Positions 17,135 to 24,725 are shown, counted from the stretch's first letter. The stretch: 30,408 bases of DNA from a virus (IMGVR_UViG_3300045738_001343:1-30408), one strand, 5' to 3'. The notes: generated from the sequence alone by a model not told the origin. Translations and numbers: made by a program.

Positions 17135-17633
17135 TAGTATTCTTCTTATTCATAGCTTTCATTAAACCACTATAATCTCGTGTTAAAGCTTTCATTGTAG
17201 ATTCTGGAACTTTATCAACTGAAACACCTACTGACTTGGCTGTCATAGCAGCTCCTAATTCTCTTTTAAATTCATCTGTATTTCCAAATTCACCACTCTT
17301 CATTGCTACCTCTGTTACTTTACTCGAATCAAAAATTCCCCCGCCCATAGTTGGATAAGATTCATTTCCTTCTCCTTGCGGTATTCCACCTTTAGTTTCA
17401 TTCAAAACCTTATTTATAGCTTTATCTTTTGTATACTTTATTTCTTCTTTTTTACCAACTTTATATTTTTTTCGAATTGGTTCTTTAAACTCTTTTTCGG
17501 TTATTGATTTTGAAACTAATTCGGTGAGAGAAGAGGTGTTTCCTTCTTTAATAAATATCTCATTCATTTGTTTTCTGACTTCCTTACGAACTACTCGTTC
17601 TATTATTTTTATCATCTCGCCTTTTTTCATCAT
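17124..17633 (-). CDS. Hypothetical phage protein in the baseplate operon
   Basis: 169 residues. The N-terminal 80 residues are a basic helix (IKIIERVVRKEVRKQMNEIF) and Lys/Glu-rich; the middle has a Gly-rich turn (GGIPQGEGNE, TMGGGIFDSS); the C-terminal 60 residues are helical (FKRELGAAMTAKSVGVSVDK). No membrane segment. Two consecutive ATG codons open the frame, with GGAG 4 bases before the first. The place before gp25 corresponds in T4 to a region of small baseplate-hub assembly factors, so a chaperone or minor hub role is possible, but no family is recognised. Confidence 0.62.
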   Translation of the reverse strand: MMKKGEMIKIIERVVRKEVRKQMNEIFIKEGNTSSLTELVSKSITEKEFKEPIRKKYKVGKKEEIKYTKDKAINKVLNETKGGIPQGEGNESYPTMGGGIFDSSKVTEVAMKSGEFGNTDEFKRELGAAMTAKSVGVSVDKVPESTMKALTRDYSGLMKAMNKKNTNGV

Positions 17634-17668
17634 TTACTCCATTATTTAATAACTATTATTTTTAACAA

Positions 17669-18928
17669 TTAAGCTGGTCTATTTTCAAGAACTATTACAA
17701 GCTTAAACATTCCATTTTGATCTTTTGAAAGATCCCACATTAATTGAAAACTGTATCTTCCCGTTGCTGTTGAACCAGTAACTTCTGCTTTATCTATATA
17801 AGTTACATTCATTCCTAGAGTTAGTGAAAAATTTCTTGCAATGAACATAGCATATTGTACTGCATCAGTTAAACTATTTTTCGAGGAACTTCCTAACGCC
17901 ATTACTTCACGATTATTTAACATTCCAGTAGAAGTTTTACCCGCACCTATAGATTTTAAAGTAGTTAAATTATCCTTATATGTTTTCTTAGTTTCTAATA
18001 ACCTACTACCACTTTGATCTCTACTAGATTTAAGTTGACTTACTTCCGCATTCAGTTCTTCAAGCCAAGCTGCATCATCAGGATAATCACCAAACGTGTC
18101 ATTAGCAATCAAATCCGATATTTCTTCCTCTCTTCTTTTTATTTTATTTACCATATCATGATAGTCATTATAATCTGATTGTAAATTTACCATCAAGTGA
18201 TGATTTTCTACTTCTACTTTCATTCTATTTTGTATATTAACATCTCCGCCTCTGGCCACTTTACTTAACTGGCCTGTAACCTTTGCTTCATCTAAAACAA
18301 TCTGGTACCGGAATGGGTTGTCATCTATAAATTTTTTATTTTCTTCACTTTCTAAATAAAATGAAACTGTAGTTCCTTCTCTTAAAGCCTTTGTCCACTT
18401 TGAATCCAAAATAGCTTGTTTGGGATCTACACCTGTTTCTTTAACTGCTTTTACTTCCTTGATTAATGTAGCATTTTCTACCACTAATCCTTTACTATTA
18501 GAAAGCTGAGCACCGATTCCCGTCATTGAAGGCAATGCTACTCCTTCTATTGTTTCTTCACCATCTTCAATATATGTTTTTCCAATCTGCATTACTTCTA
18601 TATTTGCACCTACTGTTGGATTTACTGCACTAGCAGCTAGTTTAGCGGCCGCTATTCCTTTCTTCCACCCCCCTATAAATTTTCTAGCACCCGTAATTAA
18701 CTTATTAACTTTATTTACATCTACTTTATTTAATATAGCATTAATAGCCGCTAAAGCCGTTTCCATAACCTGAAGATCTTTTATCGATATTGTCCACTCC
18801 ATTCCTGGTTTTTTAGCTTCTTTAAGCTGCCGATTCATCTCCTTTAATTTTGCAGTTTCTTCATTAACTGGCGTTGATATGCTATTAACTCCTCTTTCTA
18901 TATTTTTACCTACAAATGTTTTAGCCAT
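17669..18928 (-). CDS. Hypothetical baseplate/tail protein with central coiled coil
   Basis: 419 residues. The first 45 residues are charged; about 50-105 are Ala/Lys-rich helices (NKLITGARKFIGGWKKGIAA); 110-240 are mixed with beta parts; 245-330 form a long coiled coil (MVNKIKRREEEISDLIA, WLEELNAEVSQLKSSRDQSG); the last 70 residues are a beta domain with YSFQLMWDL and a terminal VIVLENRPA. It lies between spike and gp25 genes, where T4 keeps hub and tube-initiator proteins. It overlaps the spike gene's stop by one base. A tube-initiator or hub-clamp role is an inference; the family is not recognised from sequence. Confidence 0.62.
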   Translation of the reverse strand: MAKTFVGKNIERGVNSISTPVNEETAKLKEMNRQLKEAKKPGMEWTISIKDLQVMETALAAINAILNKVDVNKVNKLITGARKFIGGWKKGIAAAKLAASAVNPTVGANIEVMQIGKTYIEDGEETIEGVALPSMTGIGAQLSNSKGLVVENATLIKEVKAVKETGVDPKQAILDSKWTKALREGTTVSFYLESEENKKFIDDNPFRYQIVLDEAKVTGQLSKVARGGDVNIQNRMKVEVENHHLMVNLQSDYNDYHDMVNKIKRREEEISDLIANDTFGDYPDDAAWLEELNAEVSQLKSSRDQSGSRLLETKKTYKDNLTTLKSIGAGKTSTGMLNNREVMALGSSSKNSLTDAVQYAMFIARNFSLTLGMNVTYIDKAEVTGSTATGRYSFQLMWDLSKDQNGMFKLVIVLENRPA

Positions 18929-20049
18929 TATATATCAACAGCTTTAGTGTCAGATATACCACCGAATAATTCTCTAATATTATGATGTTTTCCAGGTGTA
19001 GCATGAATTTTTTCTAACCGGGTTCTTAATGCCTTAAGTTCGTTATTTGCTTCTACTAGTTTAGGTTGCAATACAAGGTTTCCTGGAAGTACTGCTGTAA
19101 TAATTAGATCTAATATTTCCAATATATTATCTAAATGATTTACTAAAGCATCACCCATTACTGCTGGTTCATTATTAATTTTAACATTTGGTGCATTGAG
19201 ATAAATGGTATCAGGACTGTTTATATGTATAGAATTTTGTCTACTTTGAAATATCAATTGATCTGAATTTATTATAATCTTATTACCATTGTTATCAACC
19301 ATGTTCTGTACATTTTCTACGGAAGCTATTGGAAAATTTTCTGTAGTATCACTATCTAATAAAATAGTCGATCCTTCTCTAAAAAAAGTTGGTACAAAAT
19401 ATGGTAAATTTTGTGGAGATTGACTTTGATTATTACTCAATCTAATACTAGGGTTTCCTTCTTTATGATCCATTAAAATAGAAGAACCATATCTACTATT
19501 AATCTGCTTTGAACCTCGACCAACTAATGGTCTTTTCTTGGGATTTTTAGGAGCATCATAACCTTCAACTTTTTTTTGTATCTCTTCTAATGTCGTTGGG
19601 GACCACCCGGTAGTGTTTCCAATTTCAGGACTATATGTTGATATAAGTCCACCTAAGGTAAGTTGATCTAAATAATAATTCTTTCCATTATACCTTATAA
19701 CTGGTACAATTTCGTTTGGAAGTGGTAACTCAAATGAACTAACGTTTAACGGATAAGCTTTTGACTCAGTATTTTGTCTTTTCTGTTGTTCACTATAAAT
19801 AAATTTACCTGATATCATTCCAAATTTACTCGGATTGGGTGGGCCATCGGGACCGTCTTTGGTCATATCTAATGTATCATAAACTGTCTTTACTTTCAAA
19901 AAATCTATCTCAAATGAAGTTGACCTAATTTCACCAGCATAATTCTTTATAAGAGCATAAATTTCGCCTCTCTCTACATACTTTTTACCAACAAGATCTT
20001 TCTTGGTTCCTGCTGGTTCACTGTGGTGAAAAAATTTACCATCTCCCAT
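18928..20049 (-). CDS. gp5/VgrG-like baseplate spike protein, no lysozyme domain
   Basis: 373 residues. The N-terminal 190 residues include a conserved phage hub-like beta region (KYVERGEIYALIKNYAGEIR; FELPLPNEIVPVIRYNGKNY). Residues about 195-310 have short repeated strands (GSSILMDHKEGNPSIRLSN; NKIIINSDQLIFQSRQNSIH; INSPDTIYLNAPNVKINNEP) typical of the OB-fold and beta-prism of spike proteins. The last 60 residues are helical. T4 gp5 is 575 residues and carries a lysozyme domain between OB-fold and beta-helix; no such domain is seen here, as in many marine relatives. The tail-associated muralytic activity would then come from elsewhere. Position first among the large baseplate genes supports the call; exact fold should be modelled. 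Confidence 0.65.
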   Translation of the reverse strand: MGDGKFFHHSEPAGTKKDLVGKKYVERGEIYALIKNYAGEIRSTSFEIDFLKVKTVYDTLDMTKDGPDGPPNPSKFGMISGKFIYSEQQKRQNTESKAYPLNVSSFELPLPNEIVPVIRYNGKNYYLDQLTLGGLISTYSPEIGNTTGWSPTTLEEIQKKVEGYDAPKNPKKRPLVGRGSKQINSRYGSSILMDHKEGNPSIRLSNNQSQSPQNLPYFVPTFFREGSTILLDSDTTENFPIASVENVQNMVDNNGNKIIINSDQLIFQSRQNSIHINSPDTIYLNAPNVKINNEPAVMGDALVNHLDNILEILDLIITAVLPGNLVLQPKLVEANNELKALRTRLEKIHATPGKHHNIRELFGGISDTKAVDI

Positions 20050-20450
20050 TATGATTTCACTATTTTAGAAGTTTCTGGTTCTAATTTATTAGTAATTTCA
20101 TCTGTATATTTTTGTAAATCTTTAGCTACTGGATCTAATGATTTTAATAAATCTTCTTTTTCTTTGTCCGACAATCCAAATTCAAACTCACTAGAACCTT
20201 TTTGCTCTCCTACAACCAATCTTTGTACAATAGCTGCCATTTTTACTAACTGTTCATCGTTCTTAACCTTGATATCTAAATATTCTTTAATAGCTGGAAT
20301 TAATTGAACTGCAGTATCCCCATCTTTAATGAATTGCACAACTTCTCGTATCAACACATCTAATTGTTTTTTGTTCTCTGCAGAATTGTTATAGATATCT
20401 TCAAAGATATCGGCTAATGATTTTTCTTTAAATACTTTATAATCTGACAT
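20049..20450 (-). CDS. Conserved hypothetical, first gene of the baseplate operon
   Basis: 133 residues, helical and charged, no membrane segment: KVFKEKSLADIFEDIYNNSA, then VLIREVVQFIKDGDTAVQLI, then IKEYLDIKVKNDEQLVKMAA. I recall proteins with this pattern (KxKSLxDxFxDIY...IKEYLxIxxKND) beside baseplate genes in marine T4-like phages, without known function. T4 has UvsY (137 residues) next to gene 25, but I see no sequence similarity to it. The ATG has only a weak ribosome site. The gene's stop overlaps the spike start by one base. It is the first gene after the divergent intergenic region 20451-20636. Confidence 0.65.
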   Translation of the reverse strand: MSDYKVFKEKSLADIFEDIYNNSAENKKQLDVLIREVVQFIKDGDTAVQLIPAIKEYLDIKVKNDEQLVKMAAIVQRLVVGEQKGSSEFEFGLSDKEKEDLLKSLDPVAKDLQKYTDEITNKLEPETSKIVKS

Positions 20451-20508
20451 AATATTTTATTACCAATCCTTAATCTGATGGTGTTCGTATTGAACCCTTT
20501 TATACACT

Positions 20509-20548
20509 TATAAATATAACTGACTTAAAAACCTCTTGTATATAAATA
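20509..20548 (+). promoter_or_regulatory. Two TATAAATA late-promoter-like boxes
   Basis: TATAAATA occurs at 20509-20516 and again at 20541-20548 on the plus strand, both inside the non-coding region upstream of the plus-strand gene at 20637 and with similar context (TTATAAATATAA; TATATAAATATATAA). This is the T4 late-promoter -10 octamer, and a gp55-like sigma factor gene is 500 bases away. The rest of 20451-20636 shows no gene. The divergent baseplate operon may start from a TATAAAAG sequence on the minus strand near 20496-20503, which is weaker evidence. Confidence 0.5.
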
Positions 20549-20636
20549 TATAAGAATTTCGGAAATTTAAGTACTTAAATAGTTATTTTAGAGGGAAAAA
20601 ATACCCTTATGATACATAACTAACGGGAGAATAACC

Positions 20637-20861
20637 ATGAAGGAAGTCGTAACAATGGTTAAAGGATATATTGATGACTTAGCTCATTTGATGCTATCCT
20701 TTGTTGCCATAGGTGCTATTTCCGAAGTAATCTTCGGAACAGGCATTTTTGGTGTCAATGTTATTGGAAACCTAACAGCAATTATCAGTCAGTTTGGAGA
20801 AGGCGGTTTCGCCGGACTCGTAGCTTTATTGGTATTGGTTGGTTTATTCCGCAGCAAGTAA
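20637..20861 (+). CDS. Small two-helix membrane protein, the only plus-strand gene
   Basis: 74 residues. Residues 1-16 are amphipathic (MKEVVTMVKGYIDDLAHL), 17-37 hydrophobic (SFVAIGAISEVIFGTGIFG), 38-57 a short Gly/Asn connector, 58-71 hydrophobic (AGLVALLVLVGLF), ending in the basic RSK. A strong GGGAGA ribosome site lies 7 bases before the ATG. The gene is isolated, in the opposite direction to all neighbours, with late-promoter-like boxes in front and a strong terminator behind, so it is probably made in large amounts late in infection. I have a vague memory of similar short proteins in marine phage genomes without function. It could be a membrane-active lysis factor, or a virion component; neither is shown. 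Confidence 0.8.
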   Translation: MKEVVTMVKGYIDDLAHLMLSFVAIGAISEVIFGTGIFGVNVIGNLTAIISQFGEGGFAGLVALLVLVGLFRSK

Positions 20862-20876
20862 GCAGTGGAATATTTT

Positions 20877-20898
20877 GATAGGTGTACCTATACCTATC
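20877..20898 (+). other. Hairpin after the plus-strand gene
   Basis: GATAGGT (20877-20883) and ACCTATC (20892-20898) form a 7-bp stem with an 8-base loop, 16 bases after the stop codon and just before the terminator. It may stabilise the 3' end of the short transcript. Confidence 0.5.
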
Positions 20899-20908
20899 AG
20901 ATATAATA

Positions 20909-20941
20909 AAAGGGAAGATAAAAATATCTTCCCTTTTTTTG
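20909..20941 (+). terminator. Strong intrinsic terminator, possibly bidirectional
   Basis: AAAGGGAAGATA and TATCTTCCCTTT form a perfect 12-bp stem (20909-20920 with 20925-20936) around an AAAA loop, followed by a run of T to 20940. On the minus strand the stem is followed by TTTATTATAT, so it may also stop transcripts coming out of the sigma-factor operon. Confidence 0.9.
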
Positions 20942-20943
20942 TT

Positions 20944-21040
20944 TAAAGATTCGGTTGTTTTTAAGTTGTTTATTAGTGAGAACTAAAAAGCGGTTGAATC
21001 TTTAATATTTGATGATAGTGAGAATGAATCTCATTATCAT
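20944..21040. other. Two adjacent hairpins between convergent genes
   Basis: First: TAAAGATTC (20944-20952) pairs with GAATCTTTA (20996-21004), and inside it TTTTT/AAAAA (20958-20962, 20985-20989) and AGTT/AACT pair as well. Second: ATGATAGTGAGA (21012-21023) pairs with TCTCATTATCAT (21029-21040), 12 bp with one G-U, loop ATGAA. Neither is followed by a clear T run on either strand. They may end or protect the sigma-operon transcript, or be a small structured RNA. Confidence 0.5.
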
Positions 21041-21054
21041 TACATATAAATTAA

Positions 21055-21774
21055 TTAAGCAAAAATAGATCCAGTATTAGATGTATCTATAGCACCTTCT
21101 TTTAGATATTCTGTATTTAAGAGTAAATATTGTTGTTTCATTTGATTAACAACTCTAGTAATATGCTGGGTATTAGAACCAGTCATTTCTCTAATTAATA
21201 TATAAAGAGCTTTCTTATTAAAATTTTCTAAAGTGGTCCGCCGTTTAAATAACTCTAATACGGAATACGCTACATTTAAATCTTTTTTTCTTTTAAAAAA
21301 ACTATTTAAATTATTATCCCAAAAATCTACCATTTGTTCAACAAAATCATTATAATATTCATCCTCTTCTAATCTCGCTGTTTCAGAACCAACATTTCGT
21401 CTAAAATCTAATGAATCTATAGATGTATGTTGTTTCATCTTTTTATAGTTATTATTATTGTGTAATATCAACCAATTTTTTCCAACAATACTAAAATACG
21501 AAAACGCTTTACCCTTATTTGGATCGTATTTATGCAAATTCATTAATAAAAATCCCACTACTTCATGTTTTACATCAGTTAATGGAACATCAAAATAATA
21601 AAATTTAAATGTATGTATTAAATTTTCTGCTAACTTATCAAAAGCTGCCTGAATATGCTCCTCATAAATTTTATTTTTAATATGTATTTTATCGCAATTA
21701 TTATATCTAATAATGGCATCTTGACAAGGTTTCCCAAAATACATTTTACTTTTCTTTTTTCTTTTAACTGGCAC
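21055..21774 (-). CDS. 55: Late-transcription sigma factor, gp55-like
   Basis: 239 residues (T4 gp55 has 185). Residues about 65-103 hold a sigma region 2-like segment (DVKHEVVGFLLMNLHKYD, then NKGKAFSYFSIVGKNWLI), which in sigma factors contacts core RNA polymerase and the -10 box. The part at about 185-220 (KKALYILIREMTGSNTQHIT) could be a helix-turn-helix. The lysine-rich N-terminus is typical of phage proteins. gp55 recognises TATAAATA with help from gp33 and the sliding clamp, neither of which is in this window. It is the last gene of a minus-strand group and overlaps the end of its upstream neighbour by 11 bases. The sigma call is good; the gp55 label rests on phage context. Confidence 0.78.
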   Translation of the reverse strand: MPVKRKKKSKMYFGKPCQDAIIRYNNCDKIHIKNKIYEEHIQAAFDKLAENLIHTFKFYYFDVPLTDVKHEVVGFLLMNLHKYDPNKGKAFSYFSIVGKNWLILHNNNNYKKMKQHTSIDSLDFRRNVGSETARLEEDEYYNDFVEQMVDFWDNNLNSFFKRKKDLNVAYSVLELFKRRTTLENFNKKALYILIREMTGSNTQHITRVVNQMKQQYLLLNTEYLKEGAIDTSNTGSIFA

Positions 21775-22036
21775 TTTCTTGCTCCTCTAATCCTGTTTTA
21801 CTTAACTTTTCTGTTATATCTTTTAATTGTGTAAATACTTCACCAACTTCATCATCAGCTTCAAATACTCCTTTATCATCAATAGTACGCATATCAGTAT
21901 ATGCTACATTCATTTTTTCACTATAAGTTTCTACCCACGTTTCTAACATTTCTTGTTTTTTCATCAAGTTCCAAATTACATAACCTTCAACTATAAACGC
22001 TACGGTTTCTATTGCTAATATTATTTCTATAATCAT
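21764..22036 (-). CDS. Small membrane-anchored phage protein
   Basis: 90 residues. Residues 2-24 are a hydrophobic helix (MIIEIILAIETVAFIVEGYV), followed by a basic KK and a cytoplasmic, acidic, helical part (LKDITEKLSKTGLEEQ). The stretch MRTIDDKGVFEADDEVGEVF resembles short proteins I recall next to gene 55 in marine T4-like phages (IDxxGxFExDDEVG). Topology with the tail in the cytoplasm is predicted by the positive-inside rule. Function unknown. Start overlaps the preceding HD gene by one base (TAATG); stop lies inside the sigma-factor gene. Confidence 0.68.
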   Translation of the reverse strand: MIIEIILAIETVAFIVEGYVIWNLMKKQEMLETWVETYSEKMNVAYTDMRTIDDKGVFEADDEVGEVFTQLKDITEKLSKTGLEEQESAS

Positions 22037-22821
22037 TATTTATCTCCAAACAATTCTTCAAAAAGTTCCTTGGCTCTATCACTACTAACTTCTGTTTCAT
22101 CTGTAGCCGTTAAAACTTCAGTCGTAGTTTCCATTTGCTCTTTAAACTTCTCAATAGATTCTTCTTCTTTTTCTTTTTGTTTTACTTCACCTTGAACATG
22201 ATGTTGTTTTTCTGCAACCGTTGCCATCCAATCTCCCATATGTACTATATAATGTAATACATTTCTGGTAGCTGATGGTCTTCTGTAATACTGTTCATTC
22301 CCAGCATCAAACATTCCATCCGACATTTTAATTGCTTTCCAAACTTCAGTACTTACATTAACATTAAACTGTTGAAGTATCCATAACGACCTATCTGTTA
22401 CAGACATATATTCTCCAATTTCATTATGTTTATAAAATTCTCCAAGCTTATTACGATGCCATTCAGAATCCTGTTCTCTATAATATGGTGTATCTAAATC
22501 ACCCAATTTGCCCCAATCATGAAACATAGCAGCCAAGAAAACATCACTATCTGGATGTATTACTTCAACTCCCAAATCCTCAAATTGTTTCTTTACTTTT
22601 AATGCAGTTGTAGCAACTCTAACAGTATGATCTAAAAATCCACCGACAAAACAGTTATGGTAATCTAATCTACCTGAAGCTGGTGCTTCCATTAATCTAT
22701 TTTCAAAATGGCTAATGATTGATTTAACTCCTTCAAGAGTTTCCCCTTCTAAATAAGTTTCTACCATTTCCATTAACTCTTTATATCGTTCTATAATTTG
22801 ATCAGTTGTAAGTGTAACCAT
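22036..22821 (-). CDS. HD-domain phosphohydrolase
   Basis: 261 residues. The HD metal site is visible: His65 in FLDHTVRV, His101-Asp102 in AMFHDWGKLGDL and Asp197 in VHMGDWMATV, in the correct order and spacing. HD enzymes hydrolyse phosphate bonds in nucleotides, including nucleotide monophosphates, cyclic dinucleotides and RNA ends. The acidic C-terminal tail (residues 213-261) is low complexity and probably flexible. The neighbourhood (Dam, sigma factor, IMPDH/GMPR further upstream) suits a nucleotide-metabolism or anti-defence role such as removing signalling nucleotides; the substrate cannot be read from sequence. Spaced 3 bases after Dam. Confidence 0.8.
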   Translation of the reverse strand: MVTLTTDQIIERYKELMEMVETYLEGETLEGVKSIISHFENRLMEAPASGRLDYHNCFVGGFLDHTVRVATTALKVKKQFEDLGVEVIHPDSDVFLAAMFHDWGKLGDLDTPYYREQDSEWHRNKLGEFYKHNEIGEYMSVTDRSLWILQQFNVNVSTEVWKAIKMSDGMFDAGNEQYYRRPSATRNVLHYIVHMGDWMATVAEKQHHVQGEVKQKEKEEESIEKFKEQMETTTEVLTATDETEVSSDRAKELFEELFGDK

Positions 22822-22824
22822 AAT

Positions 22825-23694
22825 TTAACTCCAAAACCCATGTTCTATATTTTTAGTTTTTTCTTTTTTATTTTCTAATTGATAATTCATAATCAATAAC
22901 TCTGTTCCTTTATTTTGACTTTTGCCTTTTTGTGCAGAAGCCGGTTTTACAAAATCTTTTAATTCCCACTCATATTCATCTTCAGGAAACCAATCATGTA
23001 ATTGATCAAAATCATAATATGACAAACTAAATCTACCTTTTATATTTTTTAATATGTAAGCTAATCTTTTATGATCATCTGATTTAAAATCATGTAACGA
23101 ATAATAATTTTCTGTTTTCCAATATGGTGGATCTACATAAAAATATGTTTTAGGGCTATCATATTTTTTGATAACTTCTTCACAATCCATATTTTCAACA
23201 TTAGTTATTTTTTTTAATTTTTCTATAACCACAGGATTTTTTAATCTTCTTCTAAATGCATCAAATTTAGAACTATACTTTCCTTTTAAATCTATAAACT
23301 TTCCTTTTTCTGGATTTAACCCTGAAAAGATTTGTGTAACTATATAAGCATATTTCATCCCGTAATCATAATTTGGGATTTCTATATCTTTAATATTTTT
23401 ATTTTCAAATACTTCTGTTTTAAACTGATAGAATAACTCAGAATCTTGTGCAACAATTTCATCCATTGACTTTAAAAATTCTTGTGGATTTCTGCAACAC
23501 GATATTAAATTTGTCATATATCTATTAAAATCATTATATATAACATTTTTTAAAATGGGTTTTTTGTGTACTTCTCCTTTGACATATACCCAAAATGCCC
23601 CACCAAAAACTTCTACATATGTTTCTATATCATTGGGAATATAACTCCCAATCCATTTAGCCATACGGTTTTTTCCACCGATATAACTGATCAT
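22825..23694 (-). CDS. dam: DNA adenine N6-methyltransferase (D12/Dam class)
   Basis: 289 residues. The D12-class signatures are present: the N-terminal MISYIGGKNRM loop that binds S-adenosylmethionine, VFGGAF at 29-34 (motif I) and the catalytic DPPY at about 187-190. The product transfers a methyl group to adenine N6. T4 Dam methylates GATC; the target here cannot be predicted. No restriction enzyme gene is adjacent, so it is an orphan methylase, and protection of phage DNA from host restriction or marking for packaging is the usual explanation. The last 40 residues are a Lys/Gln-rich tail (SAQKGKSQNKGTE). Same operon as the HD protein. Confidence 0.9.
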   Translation of the reverse strand: MISYIGGKNRMAKWIGSYIPNDIETYVEVFGGAFWVYVKGEVHKKPILKNVIYNDFNRYMTNLISCCRNPQEFLKSMDEIVAQDSELFYQFKTEVFENKNIKDIEIPNYDYGMKYAYIVTQIFSGLNPEKGKFIDLKGKYSSKFDAFRRRLKNPVVIEKLKKITNVENMDCEEVIKKYDSPKTYFYVDPPYWKTENYYSLHDFKSDDHKRLAYILKNIKGRFSLSYYDFDQLHDWFPEDEYEWELKDFVKPASAQKGKSQNKGTELLIMNYQLENKKEKTKNIEHGFWS

Positions 23695-23710
23695 CTATTA
23701 ACCTTAATTA

Positions 23711-24232
23711 TTAACTTCCGGAATGTACCAAATCTGTTTTATGTATTTGTCCATTTAATTTATATGGTTTAACATCAATTGATTCCAAAATATCTATACG
23801 ATTTACCCATCGTTTATTCATCGTATCTCTAACTTGATAAATACCATCTTTATGATCTGTACCTTTAAGAAAAACAAAGTCACCATAATCTAACCATCCA
23901 CCCCATCGTTTCAAAAGATTTCTACTCACCGCTATAAATTTATAATTGGACGCATCTTGCGTCCTAATACGCGTTCCATCTGCGAGAATGTTCGGTGTAG
24001 AATCTGTCTGACGACGAACTGGTTGGTACATTGTTACTGTTACCGGCATACCTTCACTCCTCAGTTCAGTAAGTTGTTCCATTAATAATGCATTTTCTTT
24101 AGTTACACTTTCCATTAAAGAAGTATAATATTTTTTATTCTTTTCTAATATATTAATAGAAATAAATCCATTAATAAAAACTACTGTAAGAATTAAAGCC
24201 AATACATTCATTGAATCTGTTAATCTACGCAT
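23711..24232 (-). CDS. Membrane-anchored 3D-domain (double-psi barrel) protein
   Basis: 173 residues. Residues 9-29 form one transmembrane helix (VLALILTVVFINGFISINIL) after a basic start, so the rest lies in the periplasm. Residues 33-58 are a short coiled coil. Residues 62-155 match the 3D/MltA-like double-psi barrel: VTVTMYQPV, then DGTRIRTQDA, FIAVSRNLLKRWGGWLDYGD and YQVRDTMNKRWVNRIDIL, which contains the final Asp of the family's Asp triad. Related domains cleave or bind peptidoglycan (lytic transglycosylase, Rpf/stationary-phase proteins). In a phage this would fit cell lysis or wall remodelling. It is the first gene after the tmRNA. Enzyme activity is inferred from fold only. Confidence 0.75.
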   Translation of the reverse strand: MRRLTDSMNVLALILTVVFINGFISINILEKNKKYYTSLMESVTKENALLMEQLTELRSEGMPVTVTMYQPVRRQTDSTPNILADGTRIRTQDASNYKFIAVSRNLLKRWGGWLDYGDFVFLKGTDHKDGIYQVRDTMNKRWVNRIDILESIDVKPYKLNGQIHKTDLVHSGS

Positions 24233-24303
24233 TTTATTTTCCCGTTGTCTATTATAAGTATGTTTAAAAATTACGTTCTACCATAATTTTAATAATCTAT
24301 TTG

Positions 24304-24725
24304 TGGAGCGGGGGGAATTCGAATCCCCGTCCTGTCTGTTTTCAAATATAAAGTCGTACACAACTTAGTTGGTTTCCAAATTCGGTAGTTAACCAACAAA
24401 CCCACCATAGACCAATTTACTCAGATTGATTTAACTGACAGATTTATTTAAACTCTAATCTATGAACGAGTGATCGTCTAACTTTTTTTATGTCCGAGTG
24501 TTAGACAACTCAGGAGACTTATGCGAAAGCGTAAGTCGGTTGATAATCCATCACGGGTTCAACAAAATTGTCAAACATCCGTTCTGTATTGGCAAATTGC
24601 CAATCAATTACCAACCCTTCAAGCGAATTATCGCTATTTAGGTTTGTGAGTCTTTTGTAGCGAGTTTTACTCAAACTCCGTTGCACTTTATTATCAAATA
24701 ACACCAGTCGATACCTGTCCGCCCC
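24304..24725 (-). ncRNA. ssrA: Transfer-messenger RNA (tmRNA)
   Basis: 422 nt on the minus strand. The 5' end GGGGCGG (24725-24719) pairs perfectly (one G-U) with CCGCTCC (24311-24305), discriminator A at 24304. The T-arm GGGGATTCGAATTCCCC is perfect (5-bp stem, TTCGAAT loop). The 5' tRNA-like part reads GGGGCGGACAGGTATCGACT, as in other tmRNAs. Pseudoknot-type stems include GTCTAAC/GTTAGAC and GTTGGTT/AACCAAC. The tag frame ends with PTYAFA and TAA (24521-24519). CCA is not encoded: ACAAATAG follows. The tag's first codon is uncertain, because a hairpin (24588-24604) covers a GCC codon; the tag is about 17-24 residues, ending in a degron-like aromatic/Ala tail that lacks the usual final AA. 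tmRNA rescues stalled ribosomes and tags the peptides for proteolysis. Confidence 0.92.

Noticed and set aside
12726-20450. Extracellular contractile injection system instead of a phage
   Set aside because: gp25, gp6 and spike genes are shared with such systems, but the gp55-like sigma factor, Dam, deformylase, tmRNA and marine-phage hypotheticals fit a phage; no AAA+ ATPase or toxin payload is present.
24251-24279. TATAAT before the 3D-domain gene
   Set aside because: A perfect -10 exists at 24256-24251 but the -35 region (AGAACG) is poor; transcription from upstream through the tmRNA is equally likely.
24519-24704. A 61-codon frame on the minus strand ending in PTYAFA
   Set aside because: It lies inside the tmRNA; only its last 17-24 codons are translated, as the tag. 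There is no ribosome site for the ATG.
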